A stretch of 34,659 nucleotides of DNA from Altererythrobacter sp. (GTDB taxonomy: Bacteria > Pseudomonadota > Alphaproteobacteria > Sphingomonadales > Sphingomonadaceae). The translations under genes and the position numbers were made by a program. Numbering within the stretch: position 1 is the stretch's first letter; every line of letters begins with the position of its first letter. The DNA is taken from assembly GCA_013002295.1 (NCBI GenBank), contig JABDKI010000070.1, positions 1 to 34,659 of the forward strand. Reading direction: 5' to 3'. Below are positions 1 through 9,108 of this stretch, one piece after another. The notes beneath the pieces were generated by a model. It made no database searches, was not told where the DNA came from, and worked only from the letters and a program-made list of their open reading frames with translations.

Positions 1-3
1 TAA

Positions 4-90
4 TGGTGCCCAGAAGAGGACTCGAACCTCCACATCCTTGCGAATACTAGCACCTGAAGCTAGCGCGTCTACCAATTCCGCCATCTGGGC
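4..90 (-). tRNA. tRNA-Leu (anticodon CAG)
   Basis: On the minus strand the sequence folds as a class II tRNA. A 7-bp acceptor stem (GCCCAGA with TCTGGGC) is followed by discriminator A and an encoded CCA. The anticodon stem is CTAGC/GCTAG (47-51 with 59-63), with loop TTCAGGT and anticodon CAG at 54-56, so it reads CUG leucine codons. There is a long variable arm and a GTTCGAGTCC T-arm. The D-arm carries the GGTAGACGC typical of tRNA-Leu. It lies divergent to the following reductase gene. Confidence 0.96.
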
Positions 91-266
91 ACAGGCTCTT
101 CGCGAAACGTGTTTCACGAGAACGAGCGAGGCGCGCGGTTAGCCCCGCTTGGCGGCCCTTGTCAACGACTCATTTCCGCCACTCGCTTGGCTGCAAATAC
201 TTGCAGCCGCGCGCAGCTTGCGGCAATGCGTTGCCAATCGATCAGGTAACCTTTCGGACAAGCAAC

Positions 267-1211
267 ATGACCCGCTCCTCTCCGCTCAACGGCAAACTCG
301 TAACTCTGTTTGGGGGTAGCGGTTTCCTTGGGCAATATCTGGCGCAAGCGCTGTTAGAACGGGGCGCCCGACTGCGTATCGCCAGCCGCAATCCGGAAAA
401 GAGCCACAAGCTAAAGCCGCTCGCCAATCTGGGGCAGATCCAATTTGCCCGCTGCAACATCAATGACGCGCGTCAAGTGCACGGAGCCGTTTCCGGCGCA
501 GATGCGGTCGTCAATCTGGTGGGCAGCTTTGGTGGCGACTTGATGCAGCTTATGGGCAATTCCGCAGGGGTAGTGGCTTCGGCAACCAAAGCTGCACGTG
601 CAGAAGCGCTGGTTCATATCAGCGCAATTGGCGCCGATGCTGGTTCCGCTTCAACCTATGCCAGGGCCAACGCGCTTGGCGAAGAGTTGGTGCGAGGGAA
701 TTTCTCCAACGCCACGATCCTGCGTCCATCGGCGCTGTTTGGAGAGGACGACAACTTCGTAAACATGTTTGCCGGGTTGGTCCAAATGATGCCTGTACTG
801 CCGGTTTTTGGGCCAAACTCAGAACTTCAGCCGGCTTTTGTTGATGATTTGGCCGAAGCGATTGTCAACGCTCTGGAAAATCCAAGCGCGCATGGCGGGA
901 AGACTTACGAGCTCGGTGGTCCGGAAGTGATCACCATGATGGAATTGAACAAGCGCATTGGTGACGCGCAAGGTCGCAAGAGGACATTCCTGCCTGTGCC
1001 TGACGCCGCCTCAGCCGCGTTCGCCGCATTGCCTTTGACGCCGATCAATCGCGATCAATGGGTTATGTTGAAAGAGGGTAACTGCGCCTCCGGCAAATAT
1101 CCGGGCTTCAAGAAACTTGGCATCACACCGCGGCCACTCGGTCTGTTCCTTGACAAATGGATGGTCCGCTATCGCAAGCACGGCCGGTTCAACGAACGGC
1201 TTGCTAGTTAG
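267..1211 (+). CDS. NDUFA9-like NAD(P)-binding reductase (complex I-associated SDR)
   Basis: This is an atypical short-chain dehydrogenase of the NDUFA9/NmrA type, 314 residues from the ATG at 267. It opens with a Rossmann nucleotide loop, GGSGFLG, at residues 16-22, and the next strand ends in ASRNPEK. A central segment (VNLVGSF, HISAIGAD) and the C-terminal substrate region match the NDUFA9 family, which is linked to respiratory complex I or quinone biology in alphaproteobacteria. The frame is open back to a TTG at 159, but those extra 36 residues look non-coding and the homology begins just after the ATG. The Shine-Dalgarno is weak. It ends tail-to-tail with the nfeD-type gene, with a 4-base overlap of stop codons. 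The exact substrate cannot be told from sequence. Confidence 0.85.
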   Translation: MTRSSPLNGKLVTLFGGSGFLGQYLAQALLERGARLRIASRNPEKSHKLKPLANLGQIQFARCNINDARQVHGAVSGADAVVNLVGSFGGDLMQLMGNSAGVVASATKAARAEALVHISAIGADAGSASTYARANALGEELVRGNFSNATILRPSALFGEDDNFVNMFAGLVQMMPVLPVFGPNSELQPAFVDDLAEAIVNALENPSAHGGKTYELGGPEVITMMELNKRIGDAQGRKRTFLPVPDAASAAFAALPLTPINRDQWVMLKEGNCASGKYPGFKKLGITPRPLGLFLDKWMVRYRKHGRFNERLAS

Positions 1212-1708
1212 GCCGATTTACCGCCCGCATCATCAGGATCCCCGGCGGGACTGTCAGCGATCAGATTAAGAGGCTCCACCATCAAAATAGCGCCATCGCT
1301 TCCGGTGATGCGAACACGTTCCCCCTCGGCAATGTCTGGCCCGCGCGCGATCCACTCACTATCGCCATATTTGACGCGGCCTGAACCGCCGTCGATCGCT
1401 TGAGTCACCAACGCATTCTCACCGATCAGACGTGTGCCGCGCTGATTAAGCAGCGGGTCCGAGCTTTCAATCGGGGAATCGCGCAGGAAACGTTTTGCGC
1501 TGAATGCAGCGATCAAAGACAATGAAACAAACACTACGATTTGAGCAGGCAAACCCAGCCCGATACCCAGCGTGAGCAAGCCAGTAATGATAGCAGCGAT
1601 CGCCAGCCAGATCAGATAGACTCCCGGAACCAGCATCTCCAAAGCGGCGAGGATCAGACCGATTGCAATCCAGACCCAATGAGCATCAAATCCCTCCAGC
1701 CCGTTCAT
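1208..1708 (-). CDS. NfeD-family membrane protein
   Basis: This is a 166-residue NfeD/YbbJ-type protein. Residues about 10-75 form three to four hydrophobic segments (WVWIAIGLILAALEML, LIWLAIAAIITGLL, IVVFVSLSLIAAF). They are followed by a soluble OB-fold-like domain ending in GERVRITGSDGAILMVEP, the NfeD C-terminal signature. NfeD proteins partner with SPFH/stomatin-like proteins in membrane microdomains. Here the start codon shares one base with the stop of the SPFH gene upstream (TGATG), so translational coupling is likely. This is the short form without the ClpP-like protease domain. The far C-terminus is acidic and low-complexity. Confidence 0.9.
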   Translation of the reverse strand: MNGLEGFDAHWVWIAIGLILAALEMLVPGVYLIWLAIAAIITGLLTLGIGLGLPAQIVVFVSLSLIAAFSAKRFLRDSPIESSDPLLNQRGTRLIGENALVTQAIDGGSGRVKYGDSEWIARGPDIAEGERVRITGSDGAILMVEPLNLIADSPAGDPDDAGGKSA

Positions 1709-2703
1709 CAGCTATCGCCTGTTCGCGGCACGCTCGTTCGAGCACGACCTTTCGGCAGGGGCTGACCCGAGCGGGAACCGGTTGTGACATCGCCCTCTCT
1801 GGGCTCCACAGCATCGCGAACCAGCTCACCAATTCCGCCCAGTGTTCCAATCAATTGTGTCGCTTCTACCGGGAAGAGGATGGTCTTTGCATTTGGGCTG
1901 TCAGCAAACTTGCCGACCGCTTTGGTGTATTCCTGTGCAATGAAATAGTTGATCGCTTGATTGCCTGAAGCAGCGATCGCATCTGACACCATTTGTGTGG
2001 CTCGAGCTTCGGCTTCCGCAGCACGTTCGCGCGCCTCCGCATCGCGGAACGCGGCTTCGCGTTTGCCCTCTGCTTCGAGGATTGCCGATTGCTTCGAACC
2101 CTCCGAACGCAGGATCGCGCTGGTCTTGTCGCCTTCTGCTTCTAAGATCTCCGCGCGCTTCAGCCGCTCTGCTTTCATCTGGCGCGCCATCGCCTCAGAA
2201 ATGTCGTGAGGTGGGCGGATGTCCTTGATTTCGACGCGGGTGATCTTGACGCCCCAGGGCGAGGTTGCGTGATCAACGACCGACAGCAGGCGAGCGTTGA
2301 TCTCGTCACGCTTCGAAAGGGTTTCATCCAGGTCCATAGCGCCCATTACCGTGCGCAAGTTTGTCGTCGTAAGCGCCATGATCGCCTGATAGAGATTAGC
2401 AACTTCATATGCGGCCTTACCGGCATCAAGCACTTGGAAGAAAACAACAGCATCCACACCTACCATGGCGTTGTCAGCGGTGATGATTTCCTGTCCGGGA
2501 ATGTCCAGTACTTGCTCCATCACATTCACTTTCTGGCCAACGCGGTCGATGAAAGGTGTGATGATATGCAGACCGGGATCAGCGGACTTCGTAAATTTTC
2601 CAAAGCGCTCAATCGTGTAGACGTAACCTTGTTTCACGACGCGAACCGCCATCAGCAAGAAAACGATCAGCAAGAAGACAAGTGCTGCCAGCACAAATTC
2701 CAT
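1708..2703 (-). CDS. qmcA: SPFH/band 7 (stomatin-like, QmcA-type) membrane protein
   Basis: This is a 331-residue stomatin/prohibitin family protein. I placed the start at the ATG at 2703, preceded by AAGGGG about 7 bases upstream; the open frame to 2799 adds an unlikely extension. An N-terminal membrane anchor (EFVLAALVFLLIVFLLMAV, residues 2-20) is followed by the band 7 domain (QGYVYTIERFGKF through IKDIRPPHDISEAMARQMKAERLKRAEILEAEG). After that comes an alanine/glutamate-rich coiled coil with repeats such as SEGSKQSAILEAEGKREAA. The nfeD-type gene downstream is the classic partner, as in the E. coli qmcA-ybbJ pair. It probably acts as an oligomeric inner-membrane scaffold. The gene symbol is by family resemblance and gene context. 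Confidence 0.9.
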   Translation of the reverse strand: MEFVLAALVFLLIVFLLMAVRVVKQGYVYTIERFGKFTKSADPGLHIITPFIDRVGQKVNVMEQVLDIPGQEIITADNAMVGVDAVVFFQVLDAGKAAYEVANLYQAIMALTTTNLRTVMGAMDLDETLSKRDEINARLLSVVDHATSPWGVKITRVEIKDIRPPHDISEAMARQMKAERLKRAEILEAEGDKTSAILRSEGSKQSAILEAEGKREAAFRDAEARERAAEAEARATQMVSDAIAASGNQAINYFIAQEYTKAVGKFADSPNAKTILFPVEATQLIGTLGGIGELVRDAVEPREGDVTTGSRSGQPLPKGRARTSVPRTGDS

Positions 2704-2869
2704 GGATATTCCCCTTAAGAGCAATGGAAGCAGACTAGCCTGCGCACTGCACTTCGCCAAGTAAAAGCGGAAACCTGTCACAATTGCGAAGATGGACAAA
2801 GTCGCGCGCTCAAGGCAGATTGCGACCGATGCGGGGACAGACCTGTCTGACTCCTGGGAGAGGGAAACA

Positions 2870-4984
2870 ATGAAAAGATTTGCTTTTGTGCTGGCAGCAG
2901 CACTGACGCTTGGTGCCTGTGGCGAAAATGGAATCGGCAGTAATCAGCTCCTCAATGCGGGAGACGATACTGCAAATTGGATCACTCACGGGCGCACATA
3001 TACCGAGCAGCGCTTCTCTCCGCTCGATCAGGTGAGCACTGACAATGTGAGCGAGCTGGGCCTCGCATGGTTTGCCGATATGGACACGGCGCGTGGGCAA
3101 GAAGCCACGCCCTTGGTGATGGATGGTAGGCTTTACCTGACCACAGCATGGAGCAAGGTGAAGGCTTATGATGCCGCAACCGGCGCGCCCCTGTGGGAAT
3201 ACGACCCTGAAGTTCCTGGCGAGACAGCGGTCAAAGCGTGCTGTGATACCGTCAATCGCGGGCTGGCAGCTTGGGGAGAAAGCCTGTTCCTAGGCACGCT
3301 CGACGGACGGCTGGTCAAACTCGACCGTGAAACCGGAGCGGTGCAATGGGAGAAAGTTACAGTCGACCAATCGCAAAGCTACACCGTCACCGGAGCGCCG
3401 CGCATTATTGATGGCAAGGTGATCATCGGCAATGGCGGCGCGGAATTCGGCGTGCGCGGCTATGTCGCGGCATATGATGCTGGCAGCGGTGACGAGCTGT
3501 GGCGCTTCTACACCGTGCCAGCCGGTACGGAGGACGAGAATTCTCCTGAATACCTGCAAGCGGCGGCTGAAACCTGGAACATGGAAGTGCTAGCCAGCTC
3601 TGACGCGATCGGCGGTGGCGGCACAGTGTGGGACTCGATGGCCTACGACCCGGAGCTGGACCTGTTATATTTTGGGGTCGGCAACGGTAGCCCATGGAAC
3701 CGGGCTTATCGTTCACCTGGCGAAGATGGCACAGGCGAAGGGGACAATCTTTACCTCTCCAGCATTGTCGCTGTTCGACCCGATACCGGTGAATATGTCT
3801 GGCACTATCAGACCACTCCGGGCGAGACTTGGGACTACACTGCGACGCAGCACATCGTGCTGGCCGATATGGAAATAGAGGGGCAGCCTCGCAAAGTCCT
3901 GATGCAGGCTCCCAAGAATGGCTTTTTCTATGTGATTGATCGAGAGACGGGCGAACTGATCAGCGGCGAACCCTATGTCGGCATGAACTGGGCAACCGGT
4001 ATCGACGAAAATGGCCGTCCGATCGAAAATCCAGAGACGCGGATCGACCAGACTGGGCAGCCGGCGCTGGTTCTGCCCGGGCCGTTGGGTGGCCACAATT
4101 GGCACCCGATGGCATATCATCCAGGCGAAAACCTCGTCTACATTCCTGCCTTCGAAGCCGGTATGTTGTATGCGCCCGAAGCCGATTGGAAGCCAGACGC
4201 CGCCCGCGGGTTCAATGTCGGATTTGATCTGAGCGCTGGTGATCTGCCGCCAGACATGGGCATCCGCCGTGAAGTTGCGGGAACAGTGTCTGGCAAGTTG
4301 ATTGCTTGGGATCCGGTTGCAAAGGAAGCACGCTGGACGGTCGAACATCCAGGTCCTTGGAATGGCGGCTTGCTAGCAACTGGTGGCGGGCTGGTCTTCC
4401 AAGGTAATCAGCAGGGCGAATTCAGCGCTTACAACGCAACCGACGGCGAGAAGCTGTGGAGCTTTGCCGCGCAAACGGGTGTTGTTGCGCCGCCCATCAC
4501 TTACACAGTTGACGGCGTACAATATGTCGCGGTTCTGGCAGGCTGGGGCGGCGCGTTTGCAATTACCGCTGACGGCGCCCTGATTGATGACCTGGCGCCG
4601 GTTAAGAACATCAGCCGCTTGCTGGTCTTCAGGCTGGGTGCGGATGGCGAATTGCCGGCCGAACCTGAATTGGCGGCGCTCCCGCTGGACCCACCTCCCA
4701 GCCGCGCAAGCGGAGAGACAATTGCGCTGGGTGGAGAGAAATACGCGCGCTATTGCTCAGTGTGCCATGCGCCCGCGGCGGTCGGTTCGACAGTCCTTCC
4801 TGATCTGAGGCGATCCGGAACTCTATCCAATGCGGCGAGCTGGCAAGCGGTTGTACGCGAGGGTATTTTACAGGATCGCGGGATGGCGAGTTTTTCAGAA
4901 AGTCTCAGCGAAAGCGAAGCTGATGCGATCCGCGCCTATGTGATACACCGCGCCAACGAAGACAAAGCGGGAGGGCTCAACTAA
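2870..4984 (+). CDS. PQQ-dependent alcohol dehydrogenase with C-terminal cytochrome c (quinohemoprotein, lipoprotein)
   Basis: This is a periplasmic quinohemoprotein dehydrogenase oxidising alcohols, 704 residues. The start at 2870 is chosen because GGGAGAGGG lies just upstream and a lipoprotein signal follows (LGAC, Cys17). The PQQ beta-propeller shows the adjacent cysteines C124-C125, typical of the disulfide ring under PQQ, and tryptophan-docking repeats such as [13 protein letters not shown]. The catalytic Asp lies in WDYTAT (D322). Residue +2 is Thr, not the Asp of lanthanide-type XoxF enzymes, which points to calcium. A fused cytochrome c domain has CSVCH at 629-633 and a candidate axial Met672 (GMASF). 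No PQQ-synthesis genes or separate cytochrome lie in the window. The substrate range is unknown. Its stop overlaps purU's stop by 4 bases, tail-to-tail. Confidence 0.93.
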   Translation: MKRFAFVLAAALTLGACGENGIGSNQLLNAGDDTANWITHGRTYTEQRFSPLDQVSTDNVSELGLAWFADMDTARGQEATPLVMDGRLYLTTAWSKVKAYDAATGAPLWEYDPEVPGETAVKACCDTVNRGLAAWGESLFLGTLDGRLVKLDRETGAVQWEKVTVDQSQSYTVTGAPRIIDGKVIIGNGGAEFGVRGYVAAYDAGSGDELWRFYTVPAGTEDENSPEYLQAAAETWNMEVLASSDAIGGGGTVWDSMAYDPELDLLYFGVGNGSPWNRAYRSPGEDGTGEGDNLYLSSIVAVRPDTGEYVWHYQTTPGETWDYTATQHIVLADMEIEGQPRKVLMQAPKNGFFYVIDRETGELISGEPYVGMNWATGIDENGRPIENPETRIDQTGQPALVLPGPLGGHNWHPMAYHPGENLVYIPAFEAGMLYAPEADWKPDAARGFNVGFDLSAGDLPPDMGIRREVAGTVSGKLIAWDPVAKEARWTVEHPGPWNGGLLATGGGLVFQGNQQGEFSAYNATDGEKLWSFAAQTGVVAPPITYTVDGVQYVAVLAGWGGAFAITADGALIDDLAPVKNISRLLVFRLGADGELPAEPELAALPLDPPPSRASGETIALGGEKYARYCSVCHAPAAVGSTVLPDLRRSGTLSNAASWQAVVREGILQDRGMASFSESLSESEADAIRAYVIHRANEDKAGGLN

Positions 4985-5835
4985 CCCTTGAAGACTACAG
5001 TTCGGCTGCCATTGAGGAGCACGCGCTCTTCTAAATGCAGCCGGACAGCTTCAGCCAGGACGCGACGCTCAATGTCTCTTCCTTTGCGGACAAGCTCGTC
5101 GGGGCTGTCCGCATGCGTGATAGGTTCAACATCCTGATGGATGATGGGGCCTTCATCCAGGTCAGTTGTGACGTAGTGCGCCGTGGCCCCAATCATTTTC
5201 ACACCGCGAGCGTGCGCCTGATGATATGGTTTTGCGCCTTTGAAACCGGGCAAGAAGCTGTGATGGATATTAACGCATCGACCGGAAAAATAGGCCGCTT
5301 GTTCGTCTGACAATATCTGCATGTAGCGCGCAAGCACCACCAATTCTGCTTGTGTATCCCGAGCGATCGCGCGGACCTGAGATTCTTGCGCAGATTTGTT
5401 ACCCTTGCTGATAGGCAAGTGATGGAATGGGATCTCGTTGAAATCCAAATGTTTGAAGGTCTCGCGCGGATGGTTTGAAATGATCGCGACAGGATCCATG
5501 GGCAGTTCGCCAATTCGCCAGCGATAGAGCAAGTCGGCCAGACAATGGTCGAACTTGCTCACCATCAGCACCACTCGCCGCGGCCGATCCCGCAATGCGA
5601 GTTTCCATTCCATCGCAAATTCGCTGGCAAGATCTGCAAAGGCGGAACGCAAATCATCGCGTGATGCGGAGCCATCTTCGAACTCGACACGCATGAAGAA
5701 GCGGTTGCTCTCACGGTCGTTGAACTGCTGCGCCTCCAGCACGTTTCCGCCATTCTCAAACAGAAAACCGGTCACTCTCGCGGTGATGCCCGGCCTGTCT
5801 GGGCACGATAGAACAAGGACTAGTGGTGCACTCAT
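4981..5835 (-). CDS. purU: Formyltetrahydrofolate deformylase
   Basis: This enzyme hydrolyses 10-formyl-tetrahydrofolate to formate and tetrahydrofolate. It is 284 residues, the normal PurU length. An N-terminal ACT domain ([25 protein letters not shown]) spans about residues 5-80. The formyltransferase-like catalytic domain follows, with the Asn-x-His pair in [18 protein letters not shown] and the catalytic Asp region [13 protein letters not shown]. It lies 52 bases downstream of purT on the same strand, so the formate it makes can be used by PurT. The ACT domain probably senses methionine or glycine as in the E. coli enzyme, which is family knowledge not visible here. Confidence 0.95.
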   Translation of the reverse strand: MSAPLVLVLSCPDRPGITARVTGFLFENGGNVLEAQQFNDRESNRFFMRVEFEDGSASRDDLRSAFADLASEFAMEWKLALRDRPRRVVLMVSKFDHCLADLLYRWRIGELPMDPVAIISNHPRETFKHLDFNEIPFHHLPISKGNKSAQESQVRAIARDTQAELVVLARYMQILSDEQAAYFSGRCVNIHHSFLPGFKGAKPYHQAHARGVKMIGATAHYVTTDLDEGPIIHQDVEPITHADSPDELVRKGRDIERRVLAEAVRLHLEERVLLNGSRTVVFKG

Positions 5836-5887
5836 TGGATCAGCGACTAGTCCCCGGAACGATGAAGATCAATCAATCACAAATGCC

Positions 5888-7069
5888 TTAGTCGCTATAG
5901 GCAATTCGAACTGCACTGGCTGATTGTCTTGCCAGGACGCGAGCATCGTCTGATGTATCAGCGCGAGCCAGCGCGACACCCATTCGCCGGTACGGACGCG
6001 TATCTGGCTTGCCGAACAGTCGAACATCGCAGTTCCCATCACCAATTTTTAGCGCGTCATGCACCCCATCAAAGGTGAAATTCCCGCTCTCGCGATCGGC
6101 CAGAATCACCGCAGAGGCAGATGGCCCTGCGATAACATTCTCCGGAACGTGCAGACCCATAATTGCGCGGGCGTGCAAATCGAACTCTGTAAGGTCTTGT
6201 GACACAAGCGTGACCATACCTGTGTCATGCGGCCTTGGCGAAAGCTCAGAAAAGATCACATCTTCGCCTTTGATGAAAAATTCTACGCCGAACAGGCCCC
6301 AGCCTTTGCCGCCTCCCTGTAGCGCTGTGACGACCTTGGCAGCCATCTCCTGCGCCTTCGTGATCGCGGCAGCGCTCATAGGTGTGGGCTGCCAGCTTTC
6401 CTGATAGTCGCCGCGTTCCTGCCGATGACCGATCGCCGGACAAAAGGTAATCCCCGTTTTGTGGCGCACAGTCAGGAGCGTGATCTCAAAGTCAAAGTCG
6501 ATGAATTGCTCGACGATTACCCTGCTTCGATCACCGCGCATATTGGCAACTGCATAATCCCACGCTTCTTCAAGCCCGCCTTCGTCATCGACCTTGCTTT
6601 GCCCTTTGCCTGAAGAAGACATGACCGGCTTGATCACACAGGGGAAACCGGTCTTCTGCGCCGCCGCACGCACTTCCTCCAGATTTTCTGCATAGCGATA
6701 GATAGAAGTGGTTAGCCCCAATTCGTGGGCGGCCATATCCCGGATCGCATCACGATTCATGGTCAATTGCGTCGCCATTGCAGACGGCACGACATTGAAG
6801 CCTTCTACCTCCAGCTCGCCTAGAACCTCTGTGCGGATTGCTTCGATTTCAGGGACAATCAGATCAGGCTGGTGTTTCTCAACAGTTGCTCGGAGTGCAT
6901 GACCATCGAGCATTGGAAACACTTCACTGGTATCGGCCACTTGCATCGCAGGAGCATTCTCATAGGCGTCACAGGCGATCACATAGGCACCCAAGCGCTT
7001 CGCGGAGATAACAAACTCGCGGCCCAATTCGCCTGAGCCAAGCAGCATGATCTTGTGTGTGAAAGGCAT
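5888..7069 (-). CDS. purT: Formate-dependent phosphoribosylglycinamide formyltransferase 2
   Basis: PurT uses ATP and formate to formylate GAR in purine synthesis, replacing the folate-dependent PurN step. The 393 residues match the family. The N-terminal domain begins KIMLLGSGELGREFVISAKRLGAYVIACD. The ATP-grasp domain contains FPCVIKPVMSSSGKGQSKV and VIVEQFIDFDFEITLLTVRH, then the metal-binding VEFFIKGEDVIFSELSPRPHDTGMVTL. The end of the protein (ALARADTSDDARVLARQSA) is also typical. It sits between a degenerate GGDEF gene 44 bases upstream and purU 52 bases downstream, all on the minus strand, so the three may be cotranscribed. The Shine-Dalgarno is weak. Confidence 0.96.
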   Translation of the reverse strand: MPFTHKIMLLGSGELGREFVISAKRLGAYVIACDAYENAPAMQVADTSEVFPMLDGHALRATVEKHQPDLIVPEIEAIRTEVLGELEVEGFNVVPSAMATQLTMNRDAIRDMAAHELGLTTSIYRYAENLEEVRAAAQKTGFPCVIKPVMSSSGKGQSKVDDEGGLEEAWDYAVANMRGDRSRVIVEQFIDFDFEITLLTVRHKTGITFCPAIGHRQERGDYQESWQPTPMSAAAITKAQEMAAKVVTALQGGGKGWGLFGVEFFIKGEDVIFSELSPRPHDTGMVTLVSQDLTEFDLHARAIMGLHVPENVIAGPSASAVILADRESGNFTFDGVHDALKIGDGNCDVRLFGKPDTRPYRRMGVALARADTSDDARVLARQSASAVRIAYSD

Positions 7070-7113
7070 CTTGTCGGCATAGCGTGTGCCCGGCCCCAGT
7101 CCAAGCGCCTATG

Positions 7114-8034
7114 CTATTGCACAGCGTGCGATGATTTCTGCCAGCGGGGTACGTCGGCTCTCAATTCTGCTCGATTTCCGCCTAGGGCCCTTGCGACCAC
7201 CAATGCGCGCTCAGCTTGAATCAGGACATTCTCAGCATGGCCGTGCAAATCGGCAATCCCAGCGGAGACTGTTAGCCGCATGTCAAACTGAGCAGATTGC
7301 GCCGATAGGTCCACGAACGTCTTCAGCGCATCTTGTGTATGTTTCAATGTAGTCTCACCGTCATTACCCGGCGCAAGAACTGCGAAACGCTCGGTATCGA
7401 GACGCGCCAAAATGTCATCTGGCGGGAAAACATTGATCAGAAAACGGCTGAAAGCCCAAAGCATTTCATTCGCCATTGCGTGCCCAAAGCGCAGCTTCAG
7501 CGCGGGAAAGCGATCAAGTTCAAAGATTACAACGGTCCCGCCGCTCTCTTGCTGCAAATGATGCGCGAGCATGGCTCTGAACGCCGATTCATTGGCGAGG
7601 CCTGTTGCTGCATCTGTCATTGATGCATTGGACAATTCATCTTCCAGCGAACGGCGCCCTTCCACCGATCGCAATAGGCCCAAAGCGCCTTTGACCCCGG
7701 CGCTCGCGCCCGCAATTGGACGCAGACTAAGCGTGTACCAAACGGGTTCTTGGCCATCCAATATGATCGGGAATTCCAATCGCTTGATCTGCGACATGCC
7801 CGCTATTGTGTCTTGATGATAAGCCCGGATGGCCTCGGCGTGACATGCACTTGTCAGATCAGCTAGATGGGGTCGAAACAGCATCTCGGACAGGCGCAAA
7901 CCCAGTCGTTCTATGCTGTCGCTTGCTTGCTCTATGAAGCCGCTACAGTCCGTTTTCAGAACCATGCTGCCAGCCGTTTCAGCCAGCAATTCTTCCAATA
8001 TCTCTCCATGCTGGATGGAGAATCCCCTGAACAT
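7114..8034 (-). CDS. PAS-like / degenerate GGDEF domain protein (predicted not a cyclase)
   Basis: This is a 306-residue cytoplasmic signalling protein. Residues about 15-120 look like a PAS sensor (MVLKTDCSGFIEQASDSIERLGL; WYTLSLRPIAGASAGVKGALGLLRSV). Residues about 135-290 align with a GGDEF fold (SMTDAATGLANESAFRAML; TVVIFELDRFPALKLRFGHAMANEML; LTVSAGIAD). The signature loop reads LDTERF at 7384-7401 where GGDEF is expected (ARLDTERFAVLAP against ARLGGDEFAVLLP), so both glycines and the catalytic acidic position are altered. It is probably catalytically dead and may bind GTP or a partner. The start ATG has AGGGG about 9 bases upstream. It precedes purT by 44 bases. The PAS assignment is less sure than the GGDEF fold. 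Confidence 0.85.
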   Translation of the reverse strand: MFRGFSIQHGEILEELLAETAGSMVLKTDCSGFIEQASDSIERLGLRLSEMLFRPHLADLTSACHAEAIRAYHQDTIAGMSQIKRLEFPIILDGQEPVWYTLSLRPIAGASAGVKGALGLLRSVEGRRSLEDELSNASMTDAATGLANESAFRAMLAHHLQQESGGTVVIFELDRFPALKLRFGHAMANEMLWAFSRFLINVFPPDDILARLDTERFAVLAPGNDGETTLKHTQDALKTFVDLSAQSAQFDMRLTVSAGIADLHGHAENVLIQAERALVVARALGGNRAELRADVPRWQKSSHAVQ

Positions 8035-8261
8035 CGCTATGCGCCCCTGGTTTGCGACATACCCCCATGATCCGCCCTAGTCAGGTTTGAGTTAGCTAAC
8101 CCGATACGTCGAAAATCGTTCATTTGCCCAGTTTCTTGGGTGATTTTTCGCGTATTCGTTAGTCTTGTAATATAACCATCCTAAAATACGAATCGATTTC
8201 AGGATTGTTTACCATAATATCGGGAGAAAACAGTATTTCTATTCGCAAGACTACGTAAGAT
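8035..8261. promoter_or_regulatory. AT-rich intergenic region with inverted repeats upstream of the GGDEF gene
   Basis: These 227 bases lie between two minus-strand genes and are clearly AT-richer than the flanks. They hold the perfect palindrome GTTAGCTAAC near 8091-8100. They also hold an imperfect inverted repeat, CGTATTCGTTAG (8151-8162) against CTAAAATACG (8181-8190). The region presumably carries the promoter of the GGDEF-purT-purU unit. I could not assign -35/-10 boxes with confidence. Confidence 0.4.
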
Positions 8262-8930
8262 TCAGAGATCTATCATGATACGAATCTGGTCTGCATCAAC
8301 GCCGATCGCCTCTGCAATCTGATGCCTGCTCGCTTCAACTATGGCGGTCCAACTGGCAGAATGATCTGGCAGCATCAGCTCAGCTGCATCCACACCTAAT
8401 GCATGAGCAATGGCGGGGAAGCGTTCGTCCAACGGCCGGGCTTTGCCCTTTTCCCATGCCCAGACAGTCGGCTTTGACACACCAAGCTGGTCTGCGACTT
8501 GCGCCAGCGTTAAACCGCGTCCTTTGCGAATCTGCTCGAGCTTCTTGCCCAGTGTTACGTTCGCATCCTTGGAAACGCGATCCATGCCAATACGTGGAGG
8601 CAGTGGCGAGTCAGCCTTGAGTTGCACCGCTCCCAAGGACGCAGCGCTGATCGGCTGTTCAAAAGCACAGCCATAGATGCCCTCGCCCGCCCAAACGACC
8701 GACGCGATCGTATGGCCATTTTCGGGAAGATCGACAGTCAGCCGCGCGCCTTTGTGCAAGGCAAGTGATGTCTCAAGCAACATACCGCCAGCAGAAATAT
8801 TGTGAATCTCAACATTCGCTTGCGAGCCTTCCGGCAATGTCCCGCCAGTTGCGAGATAGAGATGCAAGCGATCAACATCGCGGCGTTCGCTATCGGCAAG
8901 CGGGGCCCCCATATGGGCGCGAATTGACAT
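8262..8930 (-). CDS. PilZ domain - helix-turn-helix fusion regulator
   Basis: This is a 222-residue protein joining a c-di-GMP-binding PilZ domain to a DNA-binding domain. The start is the ATG at 8930, with AAGGAG 8 bases upstream; a GTG at 8939 overlaps that Shine-Dalgarno and is unlikely. PilZ occupies about residues 12-100, with the RxxxR motif (RRDVDR) and NISAGGM, matching the [D/N]xSxxG loop. An Xre-type HTH spans about 125-185 (LGKKLEQIRKGRGLTLAQVADQLGVSKPTVWAWEKGKARP, then FPAIAHALGVDAAELM). A short C-terminal helix follows (IVEASRHQIAEAIGVDADQIRIMI). Both ligand motifs are intact, so a c-di-GMP-responsive transcription factor is a reasonable inference. Its targets are unknown. The next gene downstream encodes the degenerate GGDEF protein. 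Confidence 0.9.
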   Translation of the reverse strand: MSIRAHMGAPLADSERRDVDRLHLYLATGGTLPEGSQANVEIHNISAGGMLLETSLALHKGARLTVDLPENGHTIASVVWAGEGIYGCAFEQPISAASLGAVQLKADSPLPPRIGMDRVSKDANVTLGKKLEQIRKGRGLTLAQVADQLGVSKPTVWAWEKGKARPLDERFPAIAHALGVDAAELMLPDHSASWTAIVEASRHQIAEAIGVDADQIRIMIDL

Positions 8931-9108
8931 GATCTGCACTCCTTCAACCCGGATAGATTGCGCTTTGGAGCGTTAAGTTTTCGTTAGTTTTTCGCGCGAG
9001 AACCCCTGGAAACAGGACGAGCCGTCTCATTGGGAAGATGAGGCTCTGCTTGCGGCGACCACAAATGTCTGCAATCCGCTGCGCGACTTGAAAATGGGAC
9101 TGATGAAT

